DNA of 64,000 bases, from assembly GCA_040881685.1 (NCBI GenBank), contig JBBECS010000054.1, positions 139,231-203,230 on the forward strand, written 5' to 3'. This stretch comes from Acidimicrobiia bacterium. GTDB lineage: Bacteria > Actinomycetota > Acidimicrobiia > IMCC26256 > PALSA-555. The number at the start of each line of letters is the position of its first letter. The first letter of the stretch is position 1. A program made the position numbers and the translations under genes. Positions 42,976-51,816 of this stretch are shown here, in pieces. Below the pieces are notes generated by a model. That model was not told the DNA's origin. It worked only from the letters and a program-made list of their open reading frames with translations, and did not search any database.

Positions 42976-43854
42976 GTGCGAGTCGGGCTCTTTCTTCCGA
43001 GCGTCAGTCCGGTGGGAACGCCGGAGTTCCTGACCGCGTACGGCACGGCGGCTGAAGACGCAGGCTTCGCGTCGTTATGGGTCGGCGAGCACGTGGTGTT
43101 CGTCGACGAGTACTCGTCCAAGTACCCCTACTCCGACGACGGCCGACTCGGCATCCCACACGACGTCGGTCTGCTCGAGCCCTTCGCCACGCTGTCGTTC
43201 CTCGCGTCGGCAACGGACCGGATCCGGCTTGGCACCGCCGTGTGCCTCGTGCCCCAGCGCAACCCCGTCTACACGGCGAAGTCGGTGTCGACCCTCGATT
43301 GGCTCTCGGGCGGCCGCATCGACTTCGGCGTCGGGATCGGTTGGCTCCGCGAGGAGTTCGAGGCGCTGAACGAGCCGTTCGAACGGCGCGCCGCGCGCAC
43401 GCGTGAGTACCTCGCCGTGATCCGCACCCTGTGGCGAGACGAGCTGTCGTCGTACGAGGGCGAGATGTACCAGCTGCCGCCATGCCGGATGTTTCCGAAG
43501 CCGGTGCAAGCAGGCGGCCCACGCATCTACTTCGGCGGCGAGACCGATCCCGCGCTGCGTCGCGTCGCCGAAATCGGCGACGGTTGGCACGGCTTCAACC
43601 ATCTCCCCGACAGTGCGGCCGCGTCAGTGAAGCGTCTCGACGGATTCCTGAGTGATGCCGGCCGTTCGCTCGACGACATCGACATCACGATCGGCACGTA
43701 CATGCAAGCGGTCGACCTCGCACACCTGAGCGCGTACCGCGACGCCGGTGTGAACCAGCTCGTGCTCCCGGCGTTCGCCCCTGACCCCGACGGGGTGCGC
43801 ACAGTGATCGCCGAGCTGGGTGACAAGTTCGTGGGTGCCGCCGCCGCGCTCTAG
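42976..43854 (+). CDS. luciferase-like F420-dependent oxidoreductase
   Basis: 292 residues, TIM barrel of the LLM class. The sequence contains VGLFLPSVSPVGTPEFLTAY, GFASLWVGEHVVFVDEYSS, RIRLGTAVCLVPQRNPVYTA and GVGIGWLREEFEAL, matching the probable F420-dependent family often numbered TIGR03619. It would transfer hydride between F420 (or FMN) and a keto or hydroxy substrate. The GTG at 42976 is set by the -10 box. Divergent from the P450 operon, 20 bases away. Confidence 0.87.
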   Translation: MRVGLFLPSVSPVGTPEFLTAYGTAAEDAGFASLWVGEHVVFVDEYSSKYPYSDDGRLGIPHDVGLLEPFATLSFLASATDRIRLGTAVCLVPQRNPVYTAKSVSTLDWLSGGRIDFGVGIGWLREEFEALNEPFERRAARTREYLAVIRTLWRDELSSYEGEMYQLPPCRMFPKPVQAGGPRIYFGGETDPALRRVAEIGDGWHGFNHLPDSAAASVKRLDGFLSDAGRSLDDIDITIGTYMQAVDLAHLSAYRDAGVNQLVLPAFAPDPDGVRTVIAELGDKFVGAAAAL

Positions 43855-43857
43855 CCA

Positions 43858-44904
43858 CTAGACCGCGTCGTCAGGCGCGCCGACGCCGCGCGGTGAAGTC
43901 TCGACCGAGATGAGGCCGTTGTACACGCCCACCACGTCGACCCGGCCGAGCCGTGTGCGCTTGGGCACCGCAGCCAGGACGATCGCGGCGCGCTCGAACG
44001 TGACCGAGCCGTACGCGCCGGGGACGACGAGACCGGTGAGCGTCTCACGCGTCAACGGCTGCTCGAACGCACCGCTCACGGGATCGAGCGTGGCGCTGTA
44101 CGAGATCACGAAGAAGCACAGCGCTCCCCCGTCGCGCGCCGCGACGCACACCGGTTGACTCTCCGACGGTCGGAACGCAAAGTCCACCCTTGCCTCGTTG
44201 ATCGGCAGCTGCTCGATCTCGCCGAGGAACAGCGCAACTGCGTCGGTCGTGAGAAGACCCGGCTCGAACGGCTTGGAGATCGCACCCCCGGCGGCGCTCC
44301 GCTGCCACAGCCGGGCGAGCTTCGGAGCCAGCTTCCGCGGGTTCACCTGGAGCGACGCGGCCTGCTTCCCTTTGACCAGCGTCGCGAGCCCGTGGTCGTC
44401 GGTTGCCACATCCGGCACGTCCGCCTCGGGCAGGAACGACGCGGCCAGCGTGGCCTTCCACGGCTCGTCGGCGCTCGCCTGTGCGAACGCGAGCAGCTGG
44501 GTCGTCGGCTCATCGGGCAACTCCGGTGATGTGAGTCGCTCGAGCGCGAAGAACGTGAGGGGGTAGCTCGACTGGTCGGGTACGAACACCTCGACCTCGT
44601 TGACGGTGAACGGATCGCCGAGCGTCGTCTCGCCTCGACCCCGGTACTCGCGGAACACCGAGTCGTCGATCGTCTTGATCGGCGGAGCCTCGATCTCGGC
44701 TTGGCCCTCGACGTTCAGCGTGGCGTTGTTCAGCGTGTTCCTCGCGTTGTAGTCGTCGACGATGCGCTCGGCCGCCGTCGTGGTGGGCGGCAACACGAGT
44801 TCGCCCGCGGGCGCCGGCGCTGAGGTGGCCACGAGGGTCGCGCTCGTCGAGACGACCACCAGCACCGCAGTCAGCGCGAATCGGAGCTTGCGCACGGATC
44901 GCAT
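43858..44904 (-). CDS. secreted protein of unknown function
   Basis: 348 residues. A signal peptide spans about 1-31 (RSVRKLRFALTAVLVVV, then TSAPAPAG). The mature protein is acidic with few motifs: ERIVDDYNARNTLNNATLNV near its start, then beta-rich sequence, and two cysteines (VCVAARDGGALCF) placed to pair. ATG at 44904 is the first of the signal peptide; an upstream frame is antisense to the cupin gene's promoter. It is divergent from the cupin gene. No family recognised. Confidence 0.65.
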   Translation of the reverse strand: MRSVRKLRFALTAVLVVVSTSATLVATSAPAPAGELVLPPTTTAAERIVDDYNARNTLNNATLNVEGQAEIEAPPIKTIDDSVFREYRGRGETTLGDPFTVNEVEVFVPDQSSYPLTFFALERLTSPELPDEPTTQLLAFAQASADEPWKATLAASFLPEADVPDVATDDHGLATLVKGKQAASLQVNPRKLAPKLARLWQRSAAGGAISKPFEPGLLTTDAVALFLGEIEQLPINEARVDFAFRPSESQPVCVAARDGGALCFFVISYSATLDPVSGAFEQPLTRETLTGLVVPGAYGSVTFERAAIVLAAVPKRTRLGRVDVVGVYNGLISVETSPRGVGAPDDAV

Positions 44905-44960
44905 GGTATGGCAGCACTCTCGCCGGTCTGCCACAGACCCCGCGGGACCCGACCTACTCG

Positions 44961-44966
44961 TACGAT
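44961..44966 (+). promoter_or_regulatory. -10 box TACGAT of the cupin gene
   Basis: TACGAT lies 32 bases before the ATG at 44999, leaving room for a short leader that holds the ribosome site GAGGAAAGG. Confidence 0.45.
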
Positions 44967-44998
44967 GTCGGCACCCGGGAGCGAGGAAAGGGATCACG

Positions 44999-45319
44999 AT
45001 GACTGAGCGCACCTTCGGTGACGTGGCGACGAAGCTGCTGTTCGAGAACGACCGCGTGAAGGTCTGGGAGCTCGCACTGGAACCGGGCGAGACGTCCGAT
45101 CTGCACGAGCACCATCACGACTACCTGCTCATCCAGCTCGAGGGCGACAAGATCGCAGGCATCTTCGAGGAGGACACGCACGGCGCGTATCCACCTGGCA
45201 TCGTCGAGGGCGACGTGGCGTTCGGCAACGTCTTCTACACGGAAAAGGGTGGCGTCGAGACGGCAAAGAACACCGGCAAGCAGTCGTACCGCGAGATCCT
45301 CGTCGAGCTGAAGGACTGA
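44999..45319 (+). CDS. small cupin-like protein
   Basis: 106 residues, a single cupin barrel: VWELALEPGETSDLHEHHHDYLLIQLEGDKI contains the metal-binding cluster His-x-His-His-His. The VKVWELALEPGE opening is widespread in small cupins fused or adjacent to CoA-transferases and sterol genes. The second cupin motif is weak. The ATG follows GAGGAAAGG. Four bases separate its stop from the probable CTG start of the CoA-transferase, so the two are coupled. Confidence 0.78.
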   Translation: MTERTFGDVATKLLFENDRVKVWELALEPGETSDLHEHHHDYLLIQLEGDKIAGIFEEDTHGAYPPGIVEGDVAFGNVFYTEKGGVETAKNTGKQSYREILVELKD

Positions 45320-45323
45320 CGCC

Positions 45324-46430
45324 CTGCCCGAAGCCGGCGCGCTCGCGGGACTGCGCGTCCTCGAGCTCGCTTCGTTCTACGCCGCGCCCGAGATCGGCGC
45401 CATGCTCGGCGATCTCGGCGCCGACGTGGTGAAAGTCGAGCCGCCCGGCGGTGATCCGATGCGCCAGATGGGAGTCGTGCGCGACGGCGTGTCGCGCAAC
45501 TGGACCTGGGTCGGCCGCAACAAGCGCTCGATCGTGCTCGACCTGCTGGCCACGGCTGACCACGCCACGTTCCGACGCTTGGTCGGCGCCACCGACGTGC
45601 TGATCGAGAACCTCGACGCCAAGACGCGGGAGGGCTGGCAATGCGGCTACGACGCGCTGTCGGCGGTGAATCCACGCCTCGTCGTCGTCAGCGTGAGCTG
45701 TTACGGCCTGACGGGGCCGTACGCCGATCGCGCCGGGGCCGGAACCCTCGCCGAAGCGTTTGGCGGGCTGGCCCACATGACGGGCAACGCCGACGGGCCG
45801 CCGACGCTCGCTTCGGTCGCGCTCGGAGACACGCTCACTGCGTTCGGCGGCGTGATCGGCGCGCTCGCCGCGTGTTGGTGGCGCGACGCCGCACCGGGGA
45901 GCGACGGGCGTGGCCGACTCGTCGACGTCACGATGTACGACCCGATCCTCCAGGTGATGGGTGCGACCATCCACACGTACGACCCGGACGCCGGTGCCGA
46001 GCCACCCGGGCGGAGCGGCAGCCGCGTGCACGGCGGCGCGCCCCGCAACGTGTACCGCACGAAGGACGACGGCTGGGTCGCGGTCTCGGGCACGACCGAT
46101 GCCCAGGTGGCGCGCGTGCTCGCGCTGACTGGAAACGACACCACGTCGGCGCATGAACGTTTCGGCACACCGAGCGCACGACTCGTCGCGGTCGACGAGC
46201 TCGACGCGCTCGTCGGCGCGTGGATCGCCGCTCACGATCGCGACGCCGTGCTCACCGCCTTCGTCGATGCACGGGTCCCGATCGCGCCGGTCAACGACGT
46301 GCGCGACCTGCTCGGCGACCCGCACCTCGCGGCGCGCGGCGACCTCCACCGCATTCTCGGCGGTCGGGCCCCCGACCTCGACGGGCACCGCGACGAGGTC
46401 CTTCGCGACTGGCTGGGCGAGGCGCGCTAA
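45324..46430 (+). CDS. class III CoA-transferase (CaiB/BaiF type), probable CTG start
   Basis: About 368 residues. The enzyme moves CoA between carboxylic acids. The core is clear: GLRVLELASFYAAPEIGAML then GDLGADVVKVEPPGGDPMRQ, the NKRSIVLDLL strand, and the catalytic aspartate in VALGDTLTAFGG. The only ATG in frame, at 45402, would cut away the first conserved strand and helix. The frame is open from 45312, and the best start is CTG at 45324, eight bases after AAGGA and directly after the cupin stop. Rare CTG initiation by re-initiating ribosomes is the likely reading. Confidence 0.83.
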   Translation: MPEAGALAGLRVLELASFYAAPEIGAMLGDLGADVVKVEPPGGDPMRQMGVVRDGVSRNWTWVGRNKRSIVLDLLATADHATFRRLVGATDVLIENLDAKTREGWQCGYDALSAVNPRLVVVSVSCYGLTGPYADRAGAGTLAEAFGGLAHMTGNADGPPTLASVALGDTLTAFGGVIGALAACWWRDAAPGSDGRGRLVDVTMYDPILQVMGATIHTYDPDAGAEPPGRSGSRVHGGAPRNVYRTKDDGWVAVSGTTDAQVARVLALTGNDTTSAHERFGTPSARLVAVDELDALVGAWIAAHDRDAVLTAFVDARVPIAPVNDVRDLLGDPHLAARGDLHRILGGRAPDLDGHRDEVLRDWLGEAR

Positions 46431-47218
46431 CCGGTCTTGAGCCAGGAGCGGATCACGCAGAGCGGGCGAAAGCCCATCGCGGCGTACATGTCCTTGGGTG
46501 TGTCGTCGATGCGGGCGCTGATGTTCACGCCCTTGGCCCCTCGGGCTCGGGCGTCGTCGACCGAGTGCCGGATGAGGGCGGTCGCGATGCCGCGATGGCG
46601 GTAGTCGGGATGGGTGAACAGGTCCTCGACCTTGCCGACGCCATTCGTGCCCGGCCACGCCGAGAAGAACGCACAGTCGGTGCGCTTGACCGACGCCAGC
46701 CAGAAGGCGAGCGCCGGTGCCTTGTAACGCTTGGTCGCAACGACCTGGCGGGTCGTCTCGTCCGAGATCGGTTCACGCCCTTCCTGCGCCTCCTCCACAT
46801 GGTCCATGCGAAAGAGGTCTTGGAGCGACGCCCAGTCGGCGTCGGACTCGACGGGGCGGATCGTGACGCCGCGCGGGGCACTCCCGCCCGCGAGATCACC
46901 CTCGAGCAGCATCGCGAGCTCGTCACGCCGTTCGTACCCGTCGAGCGCGAGTCGGGCTTCGAACGTGGGCGGCGTCGCGCCGTCGATGATGAACTGCCGA
47001 TGCCTCGACGCGCTGAGCAACTCGTCGGAGCGCTCGAGGACGGTGTTGATCTCCTTGGGCGTGCTCGCCCGGACGCGAGTGCCGTGGTTGGCGTCGTACA
47101 CGTTCGGGGCGTCGGGGTTGCGTACGAAGCACCCGAGCGGGCCGTCGATCACTTCGTTCCCCAGCGCGAGGTAGCCGAGGACTGTCTCGAAGACGCGCGC
47201 GAGCAGCTCACCAGGCAC
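46427..47218 (-). CDS. GNAT acetyltransferase with unknown N-terminal domain
   Basis: 263 residues. Residues about 140-263 form a GNAT domain with the acetyl-CoA motif THPDYRHRGIATALIRHSV followed by ARGAKGVNISARIDD. The first 135 residues (EVIDGPLGCFVRNPDAPNVYDAN, HRQFIIDGATPPTFEARL) look like a second, degenerate GNAT-type half, as in tandem GNATs. GTG at 47218 lies 11 bases after the MMPL stop. It overlaps the convergent CoA-transferase by four bases. Substrate not inferable. Confidence 0.8.
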   Translation of the reverse strand: MPGELLARVFETVLGYLALGNEVIDGPLGCFVRNPDAPNVYDANHGTRVRASTPKEINTVLERSDELLSASRHRQFIIDGATPPTFEARLALDGYERRDELAMLLEGDLAGGSAPRGVTIRPVESDADWASLQDLFRMDHVEEAQEGREPISDETTRQVVATKRYKAPALAFWLASVKRTDCAFFSAWPGTNGVGKVEDLFTHPDYRHRGIATALIRHSVDDARARGAKGVNISARIDDTPKDMYAAMGFRPLCVIRSWLKTG

Positions 47219-47229
47219 GGTGGTCGAAC

Positions 47230-49410
47230 TTATCGGGCCGCGCCTTGCGACTCCTTGGCCTGGAGCGCGAGGAGCTCGGCTTCGAGGTCGGGCTCCGCCT
47301 CGACGTGCAGGCGCGGGATCCACTCGAGCCAGCGCGGGAACCACCAGTTCGCCTTGCCGAGCAACTCCATGGTCGCGGGCACGAGCACGACGCGCACGAC
47401 CGTCGCGTCGATGAAGATCGCGGTCGCGAGGCCGAGGCCGAACAGCTTGATCACCCGCAGATCACCGAGCACGAAGCTCGCGAACACCATGACCATGATC
47501 GCCGCGGCCGCGGTGATCACCCGCGCAGTGGCGGCCAGCCCGTCGGCGACCGCGAGCGCGTTGTCGCCGCTGCGGTCGTACTCCTCGCGGATTCGGGAGA
47601 GCAGGAACACCTCGTAGTCCATCGAGAGCCCGAACACGATCGCAAAGAGCATCATCGGTACGAACGGCTCGATCGGCCCCGAGCCGCTGGTGTTGAGCAC
47701 GTCGCTGAGCCAGCCCCAGTTGAACACGGCGACCACCACGCCGTACGCGGCGCCAATCGACAGCAGGTTCATCACCACGGCCTTTACCGGCACCAGCACG
47801 GAGCGGAACACCGCGAGGAGCAGCAGGAAGCTCAGGCCGAGCACGCCTCCGATGAACACGGGCAGGCGTGACGACAGCGTCTCCGTCGTGTCGACGCCAC
47901 CGGCGGTGATCCCACCCACGTCAACACGCGCACCCGTGCCGCGGATGGCGCCCGGGATCACATCGGCACGCAGCCGGTCGATCAGCTCCTGGGTCTTCTC
48001 GCTCTGCGGCGACGTCGTCGGGATCACCTGGATGACGGCCACCTGCTCGTCGGGACTCGGGAACGTCGGCCCGACCTGCTCCACGCCGTCGACGCCTTCG
48101 AGGCCGTCGGCGAGCCGGTCGAGCGACTCGGGGCCACCGGGTGTGCGCGCCGCCAGGATCAGCGGGCCGTTGAAGCCGGGCCCGAACCCGTCGGAGAGGA
48201 GGTCGTACGCGCGGCGCGTGGTGTCGGTGCGGGGGTTGTTCCCCGTGTCGGAGAAGCCGAGCCGCAAGGAGAAGAACGGGACCGCCAGGATCACCAGCAC
48301 CGCGAGCCCGGCGAGGGCAGCCGTCCACGGGCGTCGCTGCACGAAACGGCTCCAGCGGAACCACACGCTCTCGCGGGTGACGTTCTCCCGGCGGTGCAGA
48401 CCAGGGATGCGGAGCTTGTCGATGTTGTGACCGACGAAGCCGAGCAGCGCGGGCACGAACGTCACCGACGCCAGCATGGTCACGAGCACCGTTGATGCCG
48501 CGCCCGCGCCGAGACCCCGGATGAAGTCGACGCCCATGAGGAACAACCCGCAGAGCGAGATCACCACGGTCGCGCCGGCGAAGAGCACCGCGCGCCCGGC
48601 GGTGTCGATGGCAAGCACCGTTGCGCGCTCGGGGTCGAGGCCGTCGTGCAGCCCCTGCCGGAAGCGGGTAACGATGAACAGCGCGTAGTCGATGCCGACG
48701 CCGAGACCGATCATCGCCGCGAGCTGGGTGGTGAACTCCGGCACCGTCATCACGTTCGAGAGCAACGCGACGAGCGCGAACCCACACCCGATGCCGAAGA
48801 TCGCGGTGAGGATCGGCAAGCCCATCGCGAGCAGCGAACCGAATGCAACCAACAGGATGACGATTGCCGCGAGCAAGCCGATCATCTCGGACGCGCCGCC
48901 GAACTGGTCGATGACGAACATGCGCCCGCCGACCTCGAGCGTCGCGCCATCGACCTTCGTGCCCGCGTCGGCGAGCTCGATGATGCGTTCGGCGACGGCC
49001 TGTCGGATCTCGGTGGCGCGGTCGGCGAACTGGATCTCGGCGTACGCGATCTGCCCGTCGGGGGCGACCTGGCGCGCGCCCCCGGATTCGTAGGGACTGA
49101 TCGTGCCGGTGACCTGGTCGACCCGCTCGATCCTCTGCAGGAGCTGCTCGACTCGAGCCTGCACCGAGGGCTGGTCGACGCCGCGGGGCGCGCTGATCAC
49201 GATCTGGCCGGTGTCGCCGGCGCGCTCGGGGAACGCCTCGGTGAGCAGATCCTGGGCTCGGGCAGACTCCGTGCCCTGGAGCCGGAACCCTTCCTGGTAG
49301 TCGTCGCCGACGTTGCCGGACAGTGCGCTGAGCCCGACCAGCAGGAGGATCCAGGCGAGGACCGTCAAGCGGCGACGCCGGAAGCAGAGGGTGGCGACGC
49401 GGCGGAGCAC
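47230..49410 (-). CDS. MMPL/RND-family transporter
   Basis: 726 residues, about twelve membrane helices in two homologous halves with large external loops after helices 1 and 7. GLGVGIDYALFIVTRFRQGL and FGLSMDYEVFLLSRIREEYD are the two proton-relay helices typical of MmpL, carrying the Asp-Tyr pair. MmpL proteins export lipids or siderophore-like molecules in mycobacteria. The GTG start is followed by a basic segment and the first helix. It lies in a leftward run after exported small proteins, which might be its accessories; substrate unknown. Confidence 0.9.
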   Translation of the reverse strand: MLRRVATLCFRRRRLTVLAWILLLVGLSALSGNVGDDYQEGFRLQGTESARAQDLLTEAFPERAGDTGQIVISAPRGVDQPSVQARVEQLLQRIERVDQVTGTISPYESGGARQVAPDGQIAYAEIQFADRATEIRQAVAERIIELADAGTKVDGATLEVGGRMFVIDQFGGASEMIGLLAAIVILLVAFGSLLAMGLPILTAIFGIGCGFALVALLSNVMTVPEFTTQLAAMIGLGVGIDYALFIVTRFRQGLHDGLDPERATVLAIDTAGRAVLFAGATVVISLCGLFLMGVDFIRGLGAGAASTVLVTMLASVTFVPALLGFVGHNIDKLRIPGLHRRENVTRESVWFRWSRFVQRRPWTAALAGLAVLVILAVPFFSLRLGFSDTGNNPRTDTTRRAYDLLSDGFGPGFNGPLILAARTPGGPESLDRLADGLEGVDGVEQVGPTFPSPDEQVAVIQVIPTTSPQSEKTQELIDRLRADVIPGAIRGTGARVDVGGITAGGVDTTETLSSRLPVFIGGVLGLSFLLLLAVFRSVLVPVKAVVMNLLSIGAAYGVVVAVFNWGWLSDVLNTSGSGPIEPFVPMMLFAIVFGLSMDYEVFLLSRIREEYDRSGDNALAVADGLAATARVITAAAAIMVMVFASFVLGDLRVIKLFGLGLATAIFIDATVVRVVLVPATMELLGKANWWFPRWLEWIPRLHVEAEPDLEAELLALQAKESQGAAR

Positions 49411-49431
49411 GTCGCGTGTCTAGCGCGCTCC

Positions 49432-49770
49432 TCAGGTCCCGTTCGTACCCGCGGGGACGTCGAGGCACTGCAGCACGTCGGCGTCGATGGCCGACGCCTC
49501 GGGGCCGAACTTGAGCACGAGCGTGCCCAACATGGCGCAGCTCGGGCACCGCAGCGCGGCGACTGCGAGCATGTCGTCGGGGTCGGACGCGCCTTCGAGG
49601 CGCACGAGCCGATGGTCGCCGACCATCTCGTTCGCCGGCGTGCGCGCGTGACATCCGGCACATTCGACGATCGAGCCTTCGCGAGCGATGAACTGCCCGG
49701 TGTATCCGTCGGCCTCGAATGCGTCGATCACTTCGAGCAGGGTGAGCCCGTCGAAGGCCATGTCATCCAT
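49432..49770 (-). CDS. small protein with two Cys pairs (zinc-ribbon-like)
   Basis: About 112 residues. ECAGCHAR and LRCPSC, about 35 residues apart, provide four cysteines in a zinc-ribbon arrangement (plus a His in the first pair). The remainder is helical and acidic. The ATG at 49770 is the clearest start; in-frame sequence upstream up to the preceding stop cannot be excluded. It lies between a proline-rich exported protein and the MMPL transporter. No family recognised. Confidence 0.55.
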   Translation of the reverse strand: MDDMAFDGLTLLEVIDAFEADGYTGQFIAREGSIVECAGCHARTPANEMVGDHRLVRLEGASDPDDMLAVAALRCPSCAMLGTLVLKFGPEASAIDADVLQCLDVPAGTNGT

Positions 49771-49826
49771 CGGTGAGTCCGACGCCACGATCGAACCGTA
49801 GACGTCCGCATCGACCAGCCCTGACT

Positions 49827-50447
49827 TCAGCAGGGGTAGCCGTCGAAGTTGACCGTCACGCTCGCTTGTGAACGGTTGCCGACCAGCGTGCGGTCGACGG
49901 CCGTCACGGTGAAGACCTGGCCACGGTAGGGACGCGGCCGGCTCCCCTGATAGCGGTCGCCGTCCGCCGCCTTGTGCATCCGGAATGTGCCGGGCGGTGT
50001 GATCCACTCGCCGGGGAAGTCGGGATCAGGGACACCCGACCACGCCAACGTGGCCACTGCGACACCCGCGGGGTCGGTGATGTCGGCCGCGAACACGCAA
50101 CCCATGAAGCGCAGGTTGGAGATGGCCGGCCCGGTCGAGTCGGCGATCGGAACCGGGTTGCGCGGGATCGGCACCTCGGCGGGGGGTGCCGGGGGTGCCG
50201 GCGGAGCCACTTCGGCCTCCACCACTTCTGCGGGTCGCGCCTCGGGGGCAGCCGGTGCCTCAGGCGCCGGCGCCTGTGGCGGCGCGGTGGTCGTGATCTC
50301 CGGGGCGTCGACCAATGGCGTGGAGCGGTCGGAGCCGAGGGCCCGTGAAGACTCGGTCCCTCCAGATCCCAGCAACAGCAGGGCGACGAGACCCGCGACG
50401 ACACAGGTCGAGATCCCGGCGATGGTGCGACGGCGAGTGGTGCCCAC
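49827..50447 (-). CDS. exported proline/alanine-rich protein with small C-terminal domain
   Basis: 206 residues. It has a basic start and membrane helix TIAGISTCVVAGLVALLLLG, then a long Pro/Ala/Glu linker (APAPEAPAAPEARPAEVVEA) and a beta-rich domain of about 100 residues with two cysteines (GCVF and the last residue). The last residue being cysteine suggests a closing disulfide. GTG at 50447 has AGGAGG upstream with eight bases spacing. No catalytic motif. The Pro-rich linker would span the wall. Confidence 0.65.
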   Translation of the reverse strand: MGTTRRRTIAGISTCVVAGLVALLLLGSGGTESSRALGSDRSTPLVDAPEITTTAPPQAPAPEAPAAPEARPAEVVEAEVAPPAPPAPPAEVPIPRNPVPIADSTGPAISNLRFMGCVFAADITDPAGVAVATLAWSGVPDPDFPGEWITPPGTFRMHKAADGDRYQGSRPRPYRGQVFTVTAVDRTLVGNRSQASVTVNFDGYPC

Positions 50448-50543
50448 GAGATTTCCTCCTCTGAGCCGGCGGGTGCCGGCCGTTCGGGGAGGAGAGTCCC
50501 GGTCGGGCCCCGACCTAACGCTTTTCGGTGTGGTCGCGACCGG

Positions 50544-51746
50544 TTACGTGGCGGGATCGCCGCCGAGGTTGCCCCAGAGGACCTGCCCCGAGGGCTGACC
50601 CGTGACGGTGAACCCGTGCGAAGCGGCCCAATCGCGACCTGCGGCCTCCAGCGGCGGGTGACCCGACTCGAGAAATTGAAGCGCTATCTCCCCCGCGCGG
50701 TCCGCATCGCTCATGGCGTTGAGGGCTGCGATCAAGACCTCCTCACTGCCCGGCTTGCCCAGCTGGATGTAGAAGTTCATGAGATCCGCGACGAGTGCGA
50801 GATCGCGATCGTCGAGCGCCTGGTCGAGTGGTGCGACGAGTGCAAGATCGGTCGCAGCCATCTCGATCAGCGCGAACTCGGCGTTGGCGCGTGGATCGAC
50901 ACGCGGATCGTCCACGACGACTCTCGGGCGGGCAACCTCGATCAGGCGCGGAACGGCGGGACTTCCGATCTCCGCCAGCAGACCAGCCGCGGCGAATCCG
51001 TCCGGACTCGCGAGCTTGGCGATCAGCGTCTCCACGATGCCCGGCCAGGCGGCCGCGACCGCGTCCTCGTCCTTTTTCTCGATCGCCTTGAGCAGGTCGA
51101 TCACCAGGGTCTGGGTGTCGACGTCGGCCGTGGGAAGAGCGTTGCCGAGCGGGGCGATTGCACCGACGCCGATGGAGGCCACGGCTCGTTCGATCGCGGC
51201 CTGACGGCGATCGTCGCCGAACGAACCCGTGCTCTCTTCGAGCAACGTGTCGACGACCAATGGCGCGCTCTCGTCCAACTTCCCGAGCGACGCCGCGGCC
51301 GCGTTGCGTACCTTCCGCTTGGAATCGTCGATCGCGAGCCCCACCAACGCTTCGGCCGTCTCCTCGAGATCGATCGCCGCGAGCGTCTTGGTTGCTCGCA
51401 CGCGGGTCTTCGTGGTGACCTTGCGCGTCTTGGTCGCGACGTCGATCAGCTGACCCTCGATCAGCTCGAGAGCGGCGGCGGCACGCTTGTTGCTCTCGGC
51501 CTTGCGCGCGAGCGTGCGGATCGGTTTGGGATCGAGAAGGTCGGCGAGCTCGCGCGCGGCATCGTCGCGGTCGGCGCGGCTCGAGCTCTTCAGGATGGTC
51601 TGGATCAGCTCCTTGTCCGGGCTGGCCGCGTTCGCCGGGGACGCGCCGACGACGGCGATGACCACGAGCACAGCGACCAGGACCCGAGCGCAGTACCGAC
51701 TCGGGTTTTTGCGCGTGATGCAATCCTCGCGGGTTCGATCGTTCAT
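50544..51746 (-). CDS. exported HEAT-repeat protein
   Basis: 400 residues. A signal peptide (ARVLVAVLVVIAVVGASPANA) ends near residue 41. The mature part is a run of HEAT/armadillo-type helical repeats of about 35-40 residues, for example DRDDAARELADLLDPKPIRTL, LIGLAID-type units and RNAAAASLGKLDESAPLV. HEAT solenoids scaffold protein-protein contact. The ATG at 51746 precedes basic residues of the signal peptide. It diverges from the nucleotidyltransferase gene. Partner unknown. Confidence 0.78.
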   Translation of the reverse strand: MNDRTREDCITRKNPSRYCARVLVAVLVVIAVVGASPANAASPDKELIQTILKSSSRADRDDAARELADLLDPKPIRTLARKAESNKRAAAALELIEGQLIDVATKTRKVTTKTRVRATKTLAAIDLEETAEALVGLAIDDSKRKVRNAAAASLGKLDESAPLVVDTLLEESTGSFGDDRRQAAIERAVASIGVGAIAPLGNALPTADVDTQTLVIDLLKAIEKKDEDAVAAAWPGIVETLIAKLASPDGFAAAGLLAEIGSPAVPRLIEVARPRVVVDDPRVDPRANAEFALIEMAATDLALVAPLDQALDDRDLALVADLMNFYIQLGKPGSEEVLIAALNAMSDADRAGEIALQFLESGHPPLEAAGRDWAASHGFTVTGQPSGQVLWGNLGGDPAT

Positions 51747-51816
51747 GCATCCCCCGCCCCGCTCCGTGCAACACCGGGCTCGTGCGGGCCCAGCGTACGT
51801 CTGCGACACTCGGTTG

